Part shown: in pieces, positions 25,316 through 34,370 of the stretch
Layout: each line of letters opens with the position of its first letter
Position numbering within the stretch: position 1 is the first letter of the stretch
Assembly (NCBI GenBank): GCA_943788825.1
Contig: CALSRT010000004.1
Span: 1-64,000 of the forward strand
Direction of reading: 5' to 3'
From: UBA4582 sp002389265
GTDB taxonomy: Bacteria; Pseudomonadota; Gammaproteobacteria; Pseudomonadales; Azotimanducaceae
Length of the DNA stretch: 64,000 nt
Notes under the pieces: generated by a model
Databases searched by the model: none
Seen by the model: the letters and a program-made list of their open reading frames with translations, nothing else
Told to the model about the DNA's origin: nothing
Position numbers and translations under genes: made by a program

Positions 25316-27463
25316 ATGTCTCGCTCACCCTTATTCATCCGCTTGGACAGCGCCGACTGCACCCTCGTGGTTGATTGTCAGCGCCGAACACCCGCCTTGT
25401 TATATTTTGGCAAACGACTGTCTGCCAGCACCACCCCTGAGATGCTGTTACAGCTCAGTACACGACAAGAAGCAAAATGCGCCGCGGTGGTCGAAGCTCC
25501 CGTATCGTTATCACCCTTGTTAGGTGAGGGTTTCACCGGCGCGCCAGGACTTGAGGTGGTCAACGACAGCATCGCCTGGTCAGCAGGACCGCAACTCAGT
25601 GAGATCAAGCAAATCGATAAGGCAACTGTAGAGTTCAGCAGCACCGATAACCTAAGGGGCATCACCTTAGTCCATCGTTTGCAGCTTGATCACCACAGCA
25701 ATGTGCTCGAAGCATCCACCCGCTTGACTAACCTCAATGACGTACCCTTACAGGTTAATTGGTGTGCCGCGCCCACCCTGCAGTTACCCCATCATGTGAA
25801 TCAATTAACCAGCTTTGAAGGTCGCTGGTCGAATGAATTTCAGCGCCATTCTCTGGCGCTCTTTCTCGGCAGTTTTGTTCGGGAAAACCGCAAGGGTAAA
25901 ACCTCCCACGATACCTTTCCCGGCTTGTTGCTTCACACCGCTGATGCCAACGAGCAGTTCGGCGAATGCTATGGGTTTCATTTGGGCTGGAGTGGCAACC
26001 ATAAAATGCAAGCCGAGTTGCTGGCTGACGGTCGCCGCTACCTGCAAATGGGCGAACTGCTTTTACCGGGTGAGCTGACCTTGGATAAAGGCCAGAGCTA
26101 TCAAAGCCCGAGTCTCTATGCGTCGTTCTCAGCGACTGGCTTTACTCATCTGTCGGCTAACTTCCATCACTTCGTCAGGGCGAATTTACTCAGTGACGCC
26201 CAGCGCCAAAAACCCCGGCCGGTACATTACAACACCTGGGAAGGAATTTACTTTGACCACAATGTCGCCACCTTGCAGCAACTCGCCGATAAGGTCGCGA
26301 CACTTGGCGTCGAGCGTTTCGTTTTAGATGATGGCTGGTTTAAAGGTAGACGAGGTGATCATGCGGGTTTGGGCGACTGGACCGTAGATGCCACTGTTTA
26401 CCCCGACGGTCTGGCGCCGCTGATCGAGCACGCCAATAAGCTGGGCATGGAATTTGGCATCTGGCTTGAGCCTGAAATGGTCAACCCTGACAGCGATTTA
26501 TATCGCCAACACCCTGACTGGGTGCTCAATAGTGAAAACAATGAACAACTGCGTTTCCGCAATCAATTGGTTTTAGATCTCACCCGGGTTGAGGTCACTG
26601 ATTACTTGTTCACCGCGATTGATGACTTACTACGACAATACCCTGCGATTGCGTACATCAAATGGGATATGAACCGCGACATTAACCATGCCGGGAACTT
26701 CGAGGGTAAGCCCGCCATCCATCAGCAAACATTGGCGGTATATCGCCTCATCGATCGCTTGAAGGCTGCCCATTCGGGTCTTGAAATCGAAAGCTGCTCA
26801 TCCGGTGGCGCGCGAATCGATTATGGCGTACTGGCTCGCACTGACAGAGTATGGACCTCAGATTCTAATGACGCTTTAGATCGCTTGAACATTCAGCGCG
26901 GTTGTTCTTTCTTCTTTCCTGCCTCGGTAATGGGTGCTCATGTAGGCCCTCGCAATTGCCACATTACCGGTCGTCGAGTCAGTATTGAAATGCGCGCCGC
27001 GGTCGCCTTGTTTGGCCACATGGGGATTGAGATGGATCCGCGCGAACTGACCGCACCGGAATTCACCACCTTGAGTGCGGCTATCGCCCTGCACAAGACT
27101 CACAGAGCGTTTATCCACAGTGCGCAGCTATATCGGCTTGACACTGACGGCAACTCGATCAATTTTGGATTTGTCGATGGGGCTAAAACTCATGGTCTTT
27201 TTGCCTATAACAGCGTTCGCGAAACCGCCCGCACAGTTCCCGACAGATTGCGCTTTGTTGGCCTGGCCGAGGAAAAAATTTATCGGCTCAAGCGCATTTG
27301 GCCAATGGCACTACGGGAGTATTCTGAGTCGGTATTATCTGTCATCGAAAACCAACACTTCACTGGCGAGGCCTTGATGCAGTTCGGTCTCCAAATGCCC
27401 ATTACGAGGCCGCAAACTACCATTATCTTTGAGCTCACGGAGCAAAGCGGCAGTGCAAGCTGA
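25316..27463 (+). CDS. GH36 alpha-galactosidase
   Basis: 715 aa, the usual size for bacterial GH36 enzymes. The N-terminal beta-sandwich is followed by the (beta/alpha)8 barrel with FVLDDGWFKGRRGDHAGLGDW, FGIWLEPEMVNPDSDL, the nucleophile in YIKWDMNRDI (Asp451), CSSGGARIDYGVL, and the acid/base in WTSDSNDALDR (Asp516). No signal peptide, so it acts in the cytoplasm on imported alpha-galactosides such as melibiose, raffinose or galactosylglycerol. No sugar transporter is adjacent; the nearest candidate, a GPH symporter, is 30 kb away. Confidence 0.95.
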   Translation: MSRSPLFIRLDSADCTLVVDCQRRTPALLYFGKRLSASTTPEMLLQLSTRQEAKCAAVVEAPVSLSPLLGEGFTGAPGLEVVNDSIAWSAGPQLSEIKQIDKATVEFSSTDNLRGITLVHRLQLDHHSNVLEASTRLTNLNDVPLQVNWCAAPTLQLPHHVNQLTSFEGRWSNEFQRHSLALFLGSFVRENRKGKTSHDTFPGLLLHTADANEQFGECYGFHLGWSGNHKMQAELLADGRRYLQMGELLLPGELTLDKGQSYQSPSLYASFSATGFTHLSANFHHFVRANLLSDAQRQKPRPVHYNTWEGIYFDHNVATLQQLADKVATLGVERFVLDDGWFKGRRGDHAGLGDWTVDATVYPDGLAPLIEHANKLGMEFGIWLEPEMVNPDSDLYRQHPDWVLNSENNEQLRFRNQLVLDLTRVEVTDYLFTAIDDLLRQYPAIAYIKWDMNRDINHAGNFEGKPAIHQQTLAVYRLIDRLKAAHSGLEIESCSSGGARIDYGVLARTDRVWTSDSNDALDRLNIQRGCSFFFPASVMGAHVGPRNCHITGRRVSIEMRAAVALFGHMGIEMDPRELTAPEFTTLSAAIALHKTHRAFIHSAQLYRLDTDGNSINFGFVDGAKTHGLFAYNSVRETARTVPDRLRFVGLAEEKIYRLKRIWPMALREYSESVLSVIENQHFTGEALMQFGLQMPITRPQTTIIFELTEQSGSAS

Positions 27464-27523
27464 CATTGAACAACAAACCCACGTCCGCAGCCAATTATCA
27501 GCTCGGCGGCTGGCTAAAAGGTC

Positions 27524-28477
27524 CTAGCAGCGGAACTGGCTGATCTGGATTTCTTCGCCCTGATCCGTGTAATCACCCGCCGCCCTGCCACGGCGAAACT
27601 CGCCCCAGTTGATCGGCCTGTAGCAGGCGGGGTGCTGGTCGTCCGTGGCCAGTGGCTGCACAACGGTACGATTGGCGGGATTAAGGAAAAATGGGGCACT
27701 GAATCGCTCTCGAGTGCTTGATGCCAAAACCCGGTGTTCCGGTGCCTGCAAGCGATCATTGCTCCACACTTGGAGCATGTCGCCAATATTGATGATCAAG
27801 CCATCAGGCACCGGCTCGATTAAATGCCAGCTGTCATCCCGATAGACCTGCAGAGCCGCCACCTCATCCTGCACCAATACGGTCAGCGCTCCTGAGTCCG
27901 TATGCCTGCTGATACCCAGATGGCCCTGTTCAACGCCACTAACCGGGTCACGGGCCAAAGGTTCGCTGCACAAGGGATAGTAATTCAAACGAGCATAGCT
28001 GGTATGCCCCTGAACGAACCCCTCCAGCAACGTCTCGGGTGGCAATGCCAGCGCCTGCGCAATGGCCGTCATCAAACGCAAGCTCAACGTCTCGCAGGCC
28101 GTAAACCAGGCCCGTAGCGTCACCTGTAATTGCGGCCACTGTGCCGGCCATTGGGACTGACACGATGGATTAGCATCACGCCAGTCAGCGCCATAGTCAA
28201 AAATCTCTTTCCAGTCGCGGACGTTTTTTGTCAGCTCTTGATCATAAAAACCCATAGGGTTAGCTTCCGTACGCATCACACTGCGTTTAATCTCCCTTGG
28301 GCTATGAAAGAAGTCGTCGCAGGCACTTAGAAAACCTTGCCTGAGCTCTGCATCAATCCCGTGATTGACCACCTGAAAAAAGCCCCAGTCTTCGCATGCC
28401 TCACCAATCTGCCGAACAATAGCAGCATTGTCAGACAGGCCAGCGATATCTATAGTTGGTATATTTAGTGTTTTCAT
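27524..28477 (-). CDS. Isopenicillin-N-synthase-like Fe(II)/2-oxoglutarate dioxygenase
   Basis: 317 aa from ATG 28477. The DIOX_N part (IPTIDIAGL ... WGFFQVVNHGI) precedes the double-stranded beta-helix with the iron ligands H-x-D in SRHTDSGALTVL and a distal His in APEHRVL, then the R-x-S 2-oxoglutarate motif (RERFSAPFF). It belongs to the large bacterial group related to ethylene-forming enzyme and flavonol-synthase-like oxygenases. Substrate unknown. It is convergent with the alpha-galactosidase. Confidence 0.9.
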   Translation of the reverse strand: MKTLNIPTIDIAGLSDNAAIVRQIGEACEDWGFFQVVNHGIDAELRQGFLSACDDFFHSPREIKRSVMRTEANPMGFYDQELTKNVRDWKEIFDYGADWRDANPSCQSQWPAQWPQLQVTLRAWFTACETLSLRLMTAIAQALALPPETLLEGFVQGHTSYARLNYYPLCSEPLARDPVSGVEQGHLGISRHTDSGALTVLVQDEVAALQVYRDDSWHLIEPVPDGLIINIGDMLQVWSNDRLQAPEHRVLASSTRERFSAPFFLNPANRTVVQPLATDDQHPACYRPINWGEFRRGRAAGDYTDQGEEIQISQFRC

Positions 28478-28523
28478 CGGCGCTAATCTACCCGACCTAA
28501 AATTCAATGTGAAGCCTTGATGG

Positions 28524-28559
28524 TTGGGGCCGGAGTAAAGTGCCGGGGTAAATTCGGGG
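28524..28559. repeat. Second copy of the TTGGGGYCGGAGTA...AAGTGCCGGG motif
   Basis: Reads TTGGGGCCGGAGTAAAG then TGCCGGGGTAAATTCGGGG, close to the minus-strand sequence at 16861-16902. It lies 47 bp upstream of the dioxygenase start, in its leader or promoter. Confidence 0.6.
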
Positions 28560-28680
28560 AAAACCACCAGCGCAAACTCAACCATGGCGCTGCGGGCCCT
28601 TGATTCGAGTCACCAACACCTGCTACGGTCTGGACCCTTACTGAAGAGCCATCATCAGGTCGAACACACCAGAGTCTTTC

Positions 28681-28783
28681 AGGGATGACGAACTTAACGC
28701 TCAGTAAACTGTCCCCCCGAATAACACACTAGGCGCCTTTAGGCATGACCCACTTAACATCAAATGAACTGCCCCCCGGCTAT
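28681..28783 (+). repeat. 60-bp spaced duplication of the RluA-like gene start
   Basis: Around 28685 the sequence ATGACGAACTTAACG...AAACTGTCCCCCCG resembles the gene start at 28745 (ATGACCCACTTAACA...GAACTGCCCCCCGG), exactly 60 bp later. The upstream copy encodes a 15-residue peptide beginning MTNLTLSKLSP, against MTHLTSNELPP in the gene, and then stops. Confidence 0.6.
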
Positions 28784-29608
28784 CGGCTGGAATTGCAGCT
28801 GACCGTGGCCAATGACGAACCGGCTTTAGCCTTACTCGCCACAGCCAGCGGTTTGTCCAAGTCACGATTAAAAGATGCCATGACCCAAGGCGCCGTCTGG
28901 CATACCCGCGGCAACAAGAAACAGCGCCTGCGTCGTGCTAGCAGCGAAGTTAAGACGAATGACCAACTCGCTCTCTATTACGACGCAGATATCCTCGCGA
29001 CGCCGTCCCTGGTGCCGGTCCTGGTCCATGACCATCCACAATACTCGGTCTGGCATAAACCCGCCGGCATGCCGGCATCAGGCTCAAGGTTCAGTGATCA
29101 CGGGACTATTTATCGCTGGGTAGAACGTGAACATCGCGCCCCTGCCCAACTGGTCCACCGCCTGGATCAATATACTGCTGGCCTGCTGGTCATCGCCCAT
29201 GGCAAAGGTGCCGCCGCCCAATTGGCCCAGCAGTTCGCCAGCCGCGACGTGGTAAAAGAATATATGGCCGTTATCCAGGGAGTCATGGAAACGCCCTGTG
29301 AGATCAATCAGCCCTTAGATGAGCGAACCGCGGTGTCGTTCGTGACACCGCTGGCTAACAATGGCCAGCAGACATTAGTCCGAGTGGACATTCAGACTGG
29401 GCGAAAACACCAGATACGGCGTCATCTCCTGCATATAGGACATCCGTTAGTGGGCGACCGCATGTACGGCAACGATGCTTCCGTACCTTTACAGCTGCTG
29501 GCATGGCACCTGGCGTTCGATTGTCCTGCGACCCACGAGCGCCAAGTGTTTCGTCTCAAAGCAGATCAACTACTGCGCCTGACACAACCTGGCGAGCGTG
29601 CCTCATAG
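28745..29608 (+). CDS. RluA-family pseudouridine synthase
   Basis: 287 aa. An S4-like N-terminal part (SGLSKSRLKDAMTQGAVW) leads to the catalytic domain with LVHRLDQYTAGL (catalytic Asp141) and GRKHQIRRHLLHIGHPLVGDRMYG. It would isomerise uridine in rRNA or tRNA. The HRLDxxTxGL form and the RNA-specific subgroup do not allow naming RluA, C, D or TruC. A degraded duplicate of its start lies 60 bp upstream. Its stop codon lies in an 11-bp tandem repeat. Confidence 0.9.
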   Translation: MTHLTSNELPPGYRLELQLTVANDEPALALLATASGLSKSRLKDAMTQGAVWHTRGNKKQRLRRASSEVKTNDQLALYYDADILATPSLVPVLVHDHPQYSVWHKPAGMPASGSRFSDHGTIYRWVEREHRAPAQLVHRLDQYTAGLLVIAHGKGAAAQLAQQFASRDVVKEYMAVIQGVMETPCEINQPLDERTAVSFVTPLANNGQQTLVRVDIQTGRKHQIRRHLLHIGHPLVGDRMYGNDASVPLQLLAWHLAFDCPATHERQVFRLKADQLLRLTQPGERAS

Positions 29609-29646
29609 CCGGATAATAGCGGGGTCATAGCGGAATCATAGTCGGG
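29603..29646 (+). repeat. 11-bp tandem repeat x4 across the stop codon of the pseudouridine synthase
   Basis: Four units of form TCATAGCGGAA / TCATAGTCGGG. Each carries TAG, at 29606, 29617, 29628 and 29639, so the stops lie in all three frames. The gene's stop is the first. Confidence 0.9.
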
Positions 29647-29694
29647 TAGCAGAACGGTGCCGGTGTCATGGGCCGGAGTTCATCGCCAACGCAA

Positions 29695-30171
29695 TCACGC
29701 ACGGTTGGCGAGTCGATCGGCAGCGGTTTTATACTTGCCCGTCGCAGGCACATGGGCACCCACTTTTCCCAGACCAAATGCTGGCATATTGTTGTACACG
29801 CACTCGTACTGGCCCTTTTTAGATAAATACGTCTCGTGCCAAATACCAACATCACCGTTACTGCCAATGCTTTGATTAAATGCCGCCCAGGCTGGCAAGT
29901 GCGCAGCGGTTTTACTCGTCGCATAATCTGCCAGCAGTTCAGCCGAGCGCCAATATTGAACCATTAGGGTTGTTCGACCGAACCATGATTCATAACTCAT
30001 AAAACCAAGCTCTGGATGTTGATGAAGCTCATTGAGCATTTTTGTCATCGCCCTGACAACCGGCAACCATTTATGTATCTTCCAAATATTATTAATCCGC
30101 AAACCGATTAAAAAAACGACAAACTCACCTTCTACATCTGCCGTCATTTTTGCTTGGATAATGTCACTCAT
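29695..30171 (-). CDS. DUF4188 (phenylacetaldoxime dehydratase/monooxygenase-like) protein
   Basis: 158 aa. The line VVFLIGLRINNIWKIHKWLPV at the N-terminus, GFMSYESWFGRTTLMVQYWRS in the middle and a C-terminal YECVYNNMPAFGLGK are the hallmark of DUF4188, a ferredoxin-like-fold family. Its biochemical role is unknown. ATG 30171 gives full length. No clear operon partner. Confidence 0.8.
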   Translation of the reverse strand: MSDIIQAKMTADVEGEFVVFLIGLRINNIWKIHKWLPVVRAMTKMLNELHQHPELGFMSYESWFGRTTLMVQYWRSAELLADYATSKTAAHLPAWAAFNQSIGSNGDVGIWHETYLSKKGQYECVYNNMPAFGLGKVGAHVPATGKYKTAADRLANRA

Positions 30172-30241
30172 CTTCAGATCGCTCTCGTTCGTTCATGACA
30201 CCGAGTTAACTTCGGCAAGCCATTTATCATGAAGCAGCTCG

Positions 30242-30544
30242 TTAACCATCCGCTGCCTCATGCTCCAGCAAATTAACGCCACAAAATGGGCAATAGCTGA
30301 TTGAAATCATACTGTGGTAAGTCACTTCGTCAACATACTCTGCCTCGCCTAATTCAACCTCTTGTTCATCCGCGTAATGCAGACAATGCAGCTGCCATTC
30401 ATCCAGGGTTTCTTCAAAGCTTGTTAAACAGTGGAGGACTCTATCAAATTTTGGAAAGTCATTTTCCAGGCACACATGCTCCTTGCTATATTCACAATCA
30501 GTACTTTCTCCGAGCTCGATCAGGTTCATATTAACTGTATCCAT
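30242..30544 (-). CDS. Small acidic protein with a C-terminal CPFCG motif
   Basis: 100 aa, rich in Glu and Asp, with four Cys in the first 55 residues (CEY, HVCLEN, LHCLTSF, LHCLHY) and a C-terminal YCPFCGVNLLEHEA. The CPFCG-NL end resembles a zinc-knuckle half found in several small bacterial hypothetical proteins. No function recognised. It is 70 bp upstream of the DUF4188 gene in the same direction. Confidence 0.55.
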   Translation of the reverse strand: MDTVNMNLIELGESTDCEYSKEHVCLENDFPKFDRVLHCLTSFEETLDEWQLHCLHYADEQEVELGEAEYVDEVTYHSMISISYCPFCGVNLLEHEAADG

Positions 30545-30935
30545 AATGGTGTATGACGCCCCGCGTCTAGGCGAGCAAGTGCATAATTAACATCGTCAGC
30601 ATCACCCACTGGGAATGGTGCGTGGCTTTTGCCGAGAATACTGCTATGCGATAGTGGCATGAGTATACTCTTAAAGATCCGATCAATCTTTTGATCAATC
30701 TTTTGATCAATCTTGTCGGTAATTCTGGACCTCAATATTTTCCCGCCCGCGATTTAGGGGCAATCAAGTTCGCACCTAAGCTCTCGCGAGACCCTTCAAA
30801 ATAACAGTGGCGATGACAATCCAGCCTCCTGCTCTGGACAAGCCTCATTAAGACCTAAACTGTAGGATTTATAATTCAATCCTGTATCATCCGCCCAGCA
30901 AATCATGCTCTAACCATCACCTATGGAAGGTTTCA
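30545..30935. other. 390-bp stretch without a recognised gene; contains a 12-bp tandem repeat
   Basis: Three copies of a 12-bp unit, GATCAATCTTTT, lie at 30681-30715 (the last is cut short). On the minus strand a frame of 69 codons (30526-30735) runs through the repeat, encoding KIDQ repeats, and overlaps the next gene by 19 bp; it has no recognisable homology and I do not call it. A TTTATAAT box near 30868 could be the -10 of the oxygenase gene that follows. Confidence 0.5.
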
Positions 30936-31631
30936 ATGTGGCTGAATAGTAGGCTCACAATCGATTCAGCAATAAACACTTACCGAAGGTCTTTGTTGAG
31001 CTCGGCACCCAATCATATCGTGATTGACGACCTTTTTGATCCAGACAAACTAGCTGATGTGCTGAGCATCCTTCAACAACCCCGTTATTGGCAACCACAA
31101 AAGCATACTTATTCAGATCTATATGTGGATAACGCCCAATGGCAAAAAACCAGCAGCGACCAACGCTTTGTCCAACGCGATGTTTGGCGCTATAAACCGG
31201 ATGACTCACGCATCAACCGCGTCAACAACGGACAATCATTCTTGGCATACCTGCGCGGGACTGAATTCACTACTTTGTTATCCGATATTTTTGATGTGGA
31301 ATTAACTGACATCAATGTATCGGCGCCGGAAAATAACACGAATTACTTTCGCTTAGGCTCCGCTGACTTTATTGCACAACACGCTGATGAATCACCCGGA
31401 AGAGAAGTTTGCATGTTGCTCTATTTAAATAAGGCCTGGCATCACGATGCGGGCGGCGAGCTAACATTTTTAGGCACAAACGACACTCCCATCAGTATAG
31501 CGCCCTTATTTAACCGCTGCGTACTCTTCGACCCTTCTTCAACTGGTACCGAACACTGGGTAGAACCGTTAAACAGCAATTACAGTACCCAATATCGTTA
31601 CAACGTAACCAGTTGGTACTGGTCTAAATAG
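30936..31631 (+). CDS. 2OG-Fe(II) oxygenase (prolyl-4-hydroxylase-like)
   Basis: 231 aa. An N-terminal VIDDLFDPDKLADVL segment is typical of the start of prolyl-hydroxylase-like domains. The iron ligands are H-x-D in IAQHADESPGREVCMLLYLN and a distal His in GTEHWVEPL, followed by an Arg (YRYNVTSWYW) for 2-oxoglutarate. The HHDAGGELTFL segment is typical. Some relatives act on peptides or sugars of surface structures; the substrate here is unknown. Confidence 0.8.
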   Translation: MWLNSRLTIDSAINTYRRSLLSSAPNHIVIDDLFDPDKLADVLSILQQPRYWQPQKHTYSDLYVDNAQWQKTSSDQRFVQRDVWRYKPDDSRINRVNNGQSFLAYLRGTEFTTLLSDIFDVELTDINVSAPENNTNYFRLGSADFIAQHADESPGREVCMLLYLNKAWHHDAGGELTFLGTNDTPISIAPLFNRCVLFDPSSTGTEHWVEPLNSNYSTQYRYNVTSWYWSK

Positions 31632-31800
31632 CGGGTTGCGGCTCGCCCAACTGCGATTATTGAACGGGCGATAGACTGACAGGGCTCATGCGTTACCACC
31701 CTGATTTACCAAGCTCAGCTAGGGTGTCATTGACGCTAATTCTGCTGCGCTACGCTCAAAACTCCGTATACTACCCACTTTCCTCATCATCCGCGGCCCA

Positions 31801-32031
31801 ATGCATAACATTTTCGACAGAATATCCTTGCCCCTATTGATCTTGCTGTGTCTCTCACTAGGGCTTGCGCCTTTCTCACCTGAGCCACATGTCCTGGAGA
31901 AACTCAGCATGCTGGCTACTGGTGAACTGACCAGACTCATCGACATCTTCGATCTACTGCTACATGGCACGCCATGGTTATTACTAAGCATCAAGTTGAT
32001 TTTATCGCTAACCCGAAAAGAGGAACCATGA
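31801..32031 (+). CDS. Small two-segment membrane protein
   Basis: 76 aa with two hydrophobic segments (ISLPLLILLCLSLGLAPF and LLLHGTPWLLLSIKLIL) and the conserved-looking middle PEPHVLEKLSMLATGELTRLIDIFDLLLHG. Similar short proteins occur widely in gammaproteobacteria and are often labelled 'RND transporter' without basis. Function unknown. A TATACT box lies about 30 bases upstream. Confidence 0.65.
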   Translation: MHNIFDRISLPLLILLCLSLGLAPFSPEPHVLEKLSMLATGELTRLIDIFDLLLHGTPWLLLSIKLILSLTRKEEP

Positions 32032-32175
32032 AACCTTAGCATGGTTAATTGTCTCATCTAACTTCCACTTGTTGTGCCCTTGCTATTACCCGCCTAATAC
32101 CGACAATTTCAACTAAATACCTGGCTAAAGATAATGCAAGGTCACCGATCACTCGCCTGAAGCCTGCTGCTAGGC

Positions 32176-33396
32176 TCACCGAGTGCTGGCGGGGATAACA
32201 CGCTTTGGTAGTTGCAGCGATGCAACTAAACCCACCACACCCATAAAACACGCCAACAGAAAGACCAGCGTAAAAGATCCGCTGAGATCGGCGATCAAAC
32301 CGCCCACCGCGGGCGAGATTGTTTGCGCGAGACCAAAGGTTAGTGTCGCCGCAGAAAAACTGGGCCCATAGTCTTGCGCTGTCGTGTTTTCCACAACGTA
32401 CAACGTCATGAGTGTTGGTATGGCGCTAAACAGCAATCCAACGCCAATACACGCGATTAATGTCGGTAAATAGAAGCCTGTTAGCACAGTGCCAACACAA
32501 ATAGGCCAAAAGGCAAACGCAATGGTCAGCGCCCGCCGAATACTCACCCGGTGTGCGATGGTGACGAATGTTGGACCGCCAAAGATCATAGCGAAACCCA
32601 CCAGCGTGAATGCAAGCGAGGCGTCACTAGTACTCCAAGCACTGTCATCTTCTAGTCGAGTCGTTAAGAAACCCAGGACAAGCAGGTACATAAAACCGAA
32701 AGTAGAATAGGCGAGTATCAATGGTAACCAACCAGGCATGCGTCGCAGCGCTCCAAAGCCGCCGAAACCAGCACCGCCCGATGGGGCTGCCTGTTGATGG
32801 CGAACCAAAAGCAGTGTCGCCACCAGCACAATCAAACTGATCGAGAATTGAACCTGGTACATGGCTGACCAAGCTTGATCGCCTTGTGATGATCGCAGCG
32901 CGCCGCTTAGCAGACTAATGAACACTACCCCTACACCCATACCAGACCCAATCAATCCCACGGCGATCCCACGCCGCTTTGGCGGCAAAGCACCCGCAGC
33001 GATGACAGGTGCGGGAATCCAAACGAGTGCGCCACCAATACCGGTCATAAACAACGCCATGGCGAGCATTGATGGTGAGTCGGCGATACCCGCTAGCAGC
33101 AAGCCCAAGACAACCAGAAAAAGGCCAAGGCGCATAACATATAGTAGTTTAAATCGGCTTGTGGCAGACGCCACTAGCAGCGTGCCAAGCAAGTAGGCAC
33201 CGACGTTAGCAGCACCAATTAGACCGGCTTGAGTATTACTAATACCCAGATCATCTCGTACGGCGGGCAACAATACGCCATAGCTGAAACGGCCAAAAGA
33301 CTGACCAACCGCCGTCGCAAGGGAAATGATGAATAACATGATCCACCCAGAGCGAATCCATGATTTCTTGCTTTGTGGGGAATCAGAGACGTTCAT
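32176..33396 (-). CDS. Major facilitator superfamily transporter
   Basis: 406 aa with 12 hydrophobic segments. The start shows GQSFGRFSYGVLLPAVRDDLGISNTQAGLIGAANVGAYLLG, which matches the YbfB/OxlT-like MFS (UMF1-like) group, and loop 2-3 has the short basic motif ATSRFKLLYVMRLG. The second half has GGPTFVTIAHRVSIRRAL. Substrate unknown. ATG 33396 is the start. Confidence 0.88.
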   Translation of the reverse strand: MNVSDSPQSKKSWIRSGWIMLFIISLATAVGQSFGRFSYGVLLPAVRDDLGISNTQAGLIGAANVGAYLLGTLLVASATSRFKLLYVMRLGLFLVVLGLLLAGIADSPSMLAMALFMTGIGGALVWIPAPVIAAGALPPKRRGIAVGLIGSGMGVGVVFISLLSGALRSSQGDQAWSAMYQVQFSISLIVLVATLLLVRHQQAAPSGGAGFGGFGALRRMPGWLPLILAYSTFGFMYLLVLGFLTTRLEDDSAWSTSDASLAFTLVGFAMIFGGPTFVTIAHRVSIRRALTIAFAFWPICVGTVLTGFYLPTLIACIGVGLLFSAIPTLMTLYVVENTTAQDYGPSFSAATLTFGLAQTISPAVGGLIADLSGSFTLVFLLACFMGVVGLVASLQLPKRVIPASTR

Positions 33397-33592
33397 TCAA
33401 CATCTGGCTCAAGAGAGAGGTTGCAGATTCTAACGTAAATGCTTCGCTGGAACACCTCATGGGTACGAAAGCCAGTTCTATGCAGTTAATTGAATTCTGT
33501 TCGACGATATTTCCTGCTAGCCCTAACAGATTACGCCATAATTGAAGCCGAGTACGGCGAATTTACCCAGGAGATACAAGGGAGACAACAGT

Positions 33593-33664
33593 ATGGATGT
33601 AGTACCATGCCCAATTGATAGACAATGTCTGGCCTCGACTCGGATGACTGATAACTACGCATGA
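33593..33664 (+). CDS. Micro-ORF 1 (23 codons) with good RBS
   Basis: ATG 33593 is preceded by AAGGGAGA with 7-base spacing. It encodes a 23-residue peptide (start MDVVPCPIDRQC) and ends in TGA overlapping the ATG of the next micro-ORF (ATGA at 33661-33664). No homology recognised; called because of RBS and coupling. Confidence 0.4.
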   Translation: MDVVPCPIDRQCLASTRMTDNYA

Positions 33665-33723
33665 GAAAACCTTATTCGCGCCGTCATCGTACTAAGAAAA
33701 AATGGACGAGAATACTCAAATGA
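33661..33723 (+). CDS. Micro-ORF 2 (20 codons), highly basic
   Basis: Starts within the ATGA of micro-ORF 1 and ends in ATGA at 33720-33723 with the start of the secreted protein gene. The 20-residue peptide is very basic (MRKPYSRRHRTKKKW, then TRILK; about half Arg/Lys/His). Could be a regulatory leader peptide or a chance frame. Confidence 0.35.
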   Translation: MRKPYSRRHRTKKKWTRILK

Positions 33724-34202
33724 AGACACTATCAAAGATAACCAGGACATACAAAGCTATCGTGTTCATGTTGTTGCTCAGCCCATTCAGCGCTTTTTCC
33801 GATCTCGCAAAAACCGGTTACAAGAACGAGGATCCACTTAAGTTAGCCTACCTTGTTGCCGTGCACGCAGACTGCAACTTTACCCATAAGAGAGTCGACT
33901 CTATGGTGGAAACTGGGATAACTCGCCGAGGCATTGAGCCCTTAATGCGACCGGCTTGGATAAGGAAGCCATTATTTCTACAGGTCAACGTTAACTGCAT
34001 CAGTCTGCCGTCACAGGAAAACCAAATCTATACTGTGGAATCCCGCATGGGGGATGCATCCGGCATTAATATCGTCTTTATGACATCCGCATTTTTTTAT
34101 GGGGCGGGTAGAGAAAGTGATATTTTTGAAACAGTGGAAGAAGCGATAGAACGACAACTCGATGAATATCTGAAGGCCAATCCTGAATTGTTGACTGAAT
34201 AG
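33720..34202 (+). CDS. Secreted hypothetical protein
   Basis: 160 aa from ATG 33720. I prefer this start to the in-frame ATG at 33702 because it overlaps the stop of the upstream micro-ORF (ATGA) and gives a compact Sec signal (KTLSKITRTYKAIVFMLLLSPFSAFS, cleavage about residue 26). The mature part has two Cys (VHADCNFTH, VNVNCISLP) that may form a disulfide, and ends in an acidic helix (EEAIERQLDEYLKANPELLTE). No family recognised; the periplasm is the likely location. Confidence 0.65.
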   Translation: MKTLSKITRTYKAIVFMLLLSPFSAFSDLAKTGYKNEDPLKLAYLVAVHADCNFTHKRVDSMVETGITRRGIEPLMRPAWIRKPLFLQVNVNCISLPSQENQIYTVESRMGDASGINIVFMTSAFFYGAGRESDIFETVEEAIERQLDEYLKANPELLTE

Positions 34203-34274
34203 ACGCCTTACTCAGCTATTGCAACCCTCAGTTCACATCGCGCGAATTAGCAACGACTCTGCGCTTATGACGAA

Positions 34275-34312
34275 AGCCGGGCTAGAAACATCAACAGGTT
34301 GATATCCCGGCT
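34275..34312. terminator. Nested hairpin after the secreted protein gene
   Basis: Outer 7-bp stem AGCCGGG/CCCGGCT encloses an inner 6-bp stem ATCAAC/GTTGAT. It sits 73 bp after the secreted protein stop and before the convergent DoxX gene. A T-tract is not directly adjacent, so its role in termination is tentative. Confidence 0.35.
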
Positions 34313-34370
34313 CTCGCCGACCTTTTAAGGATGCTCGGAATATCACCAAGCGCGCTTTAATTTTTTTCTC

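Noticed and set aside
30526..30735. Minus-strand frame with KIDQ repeats
   Set aside because: Carried by the 12-bp repeat, no RBS, no family; overlaps the start of the next gene.
33702..33719. ATG at 33702 as start of the secreted protein
   Set aside because: The later ATG at 33720 has the ATGA overlap and gives a more usual signal peptide.
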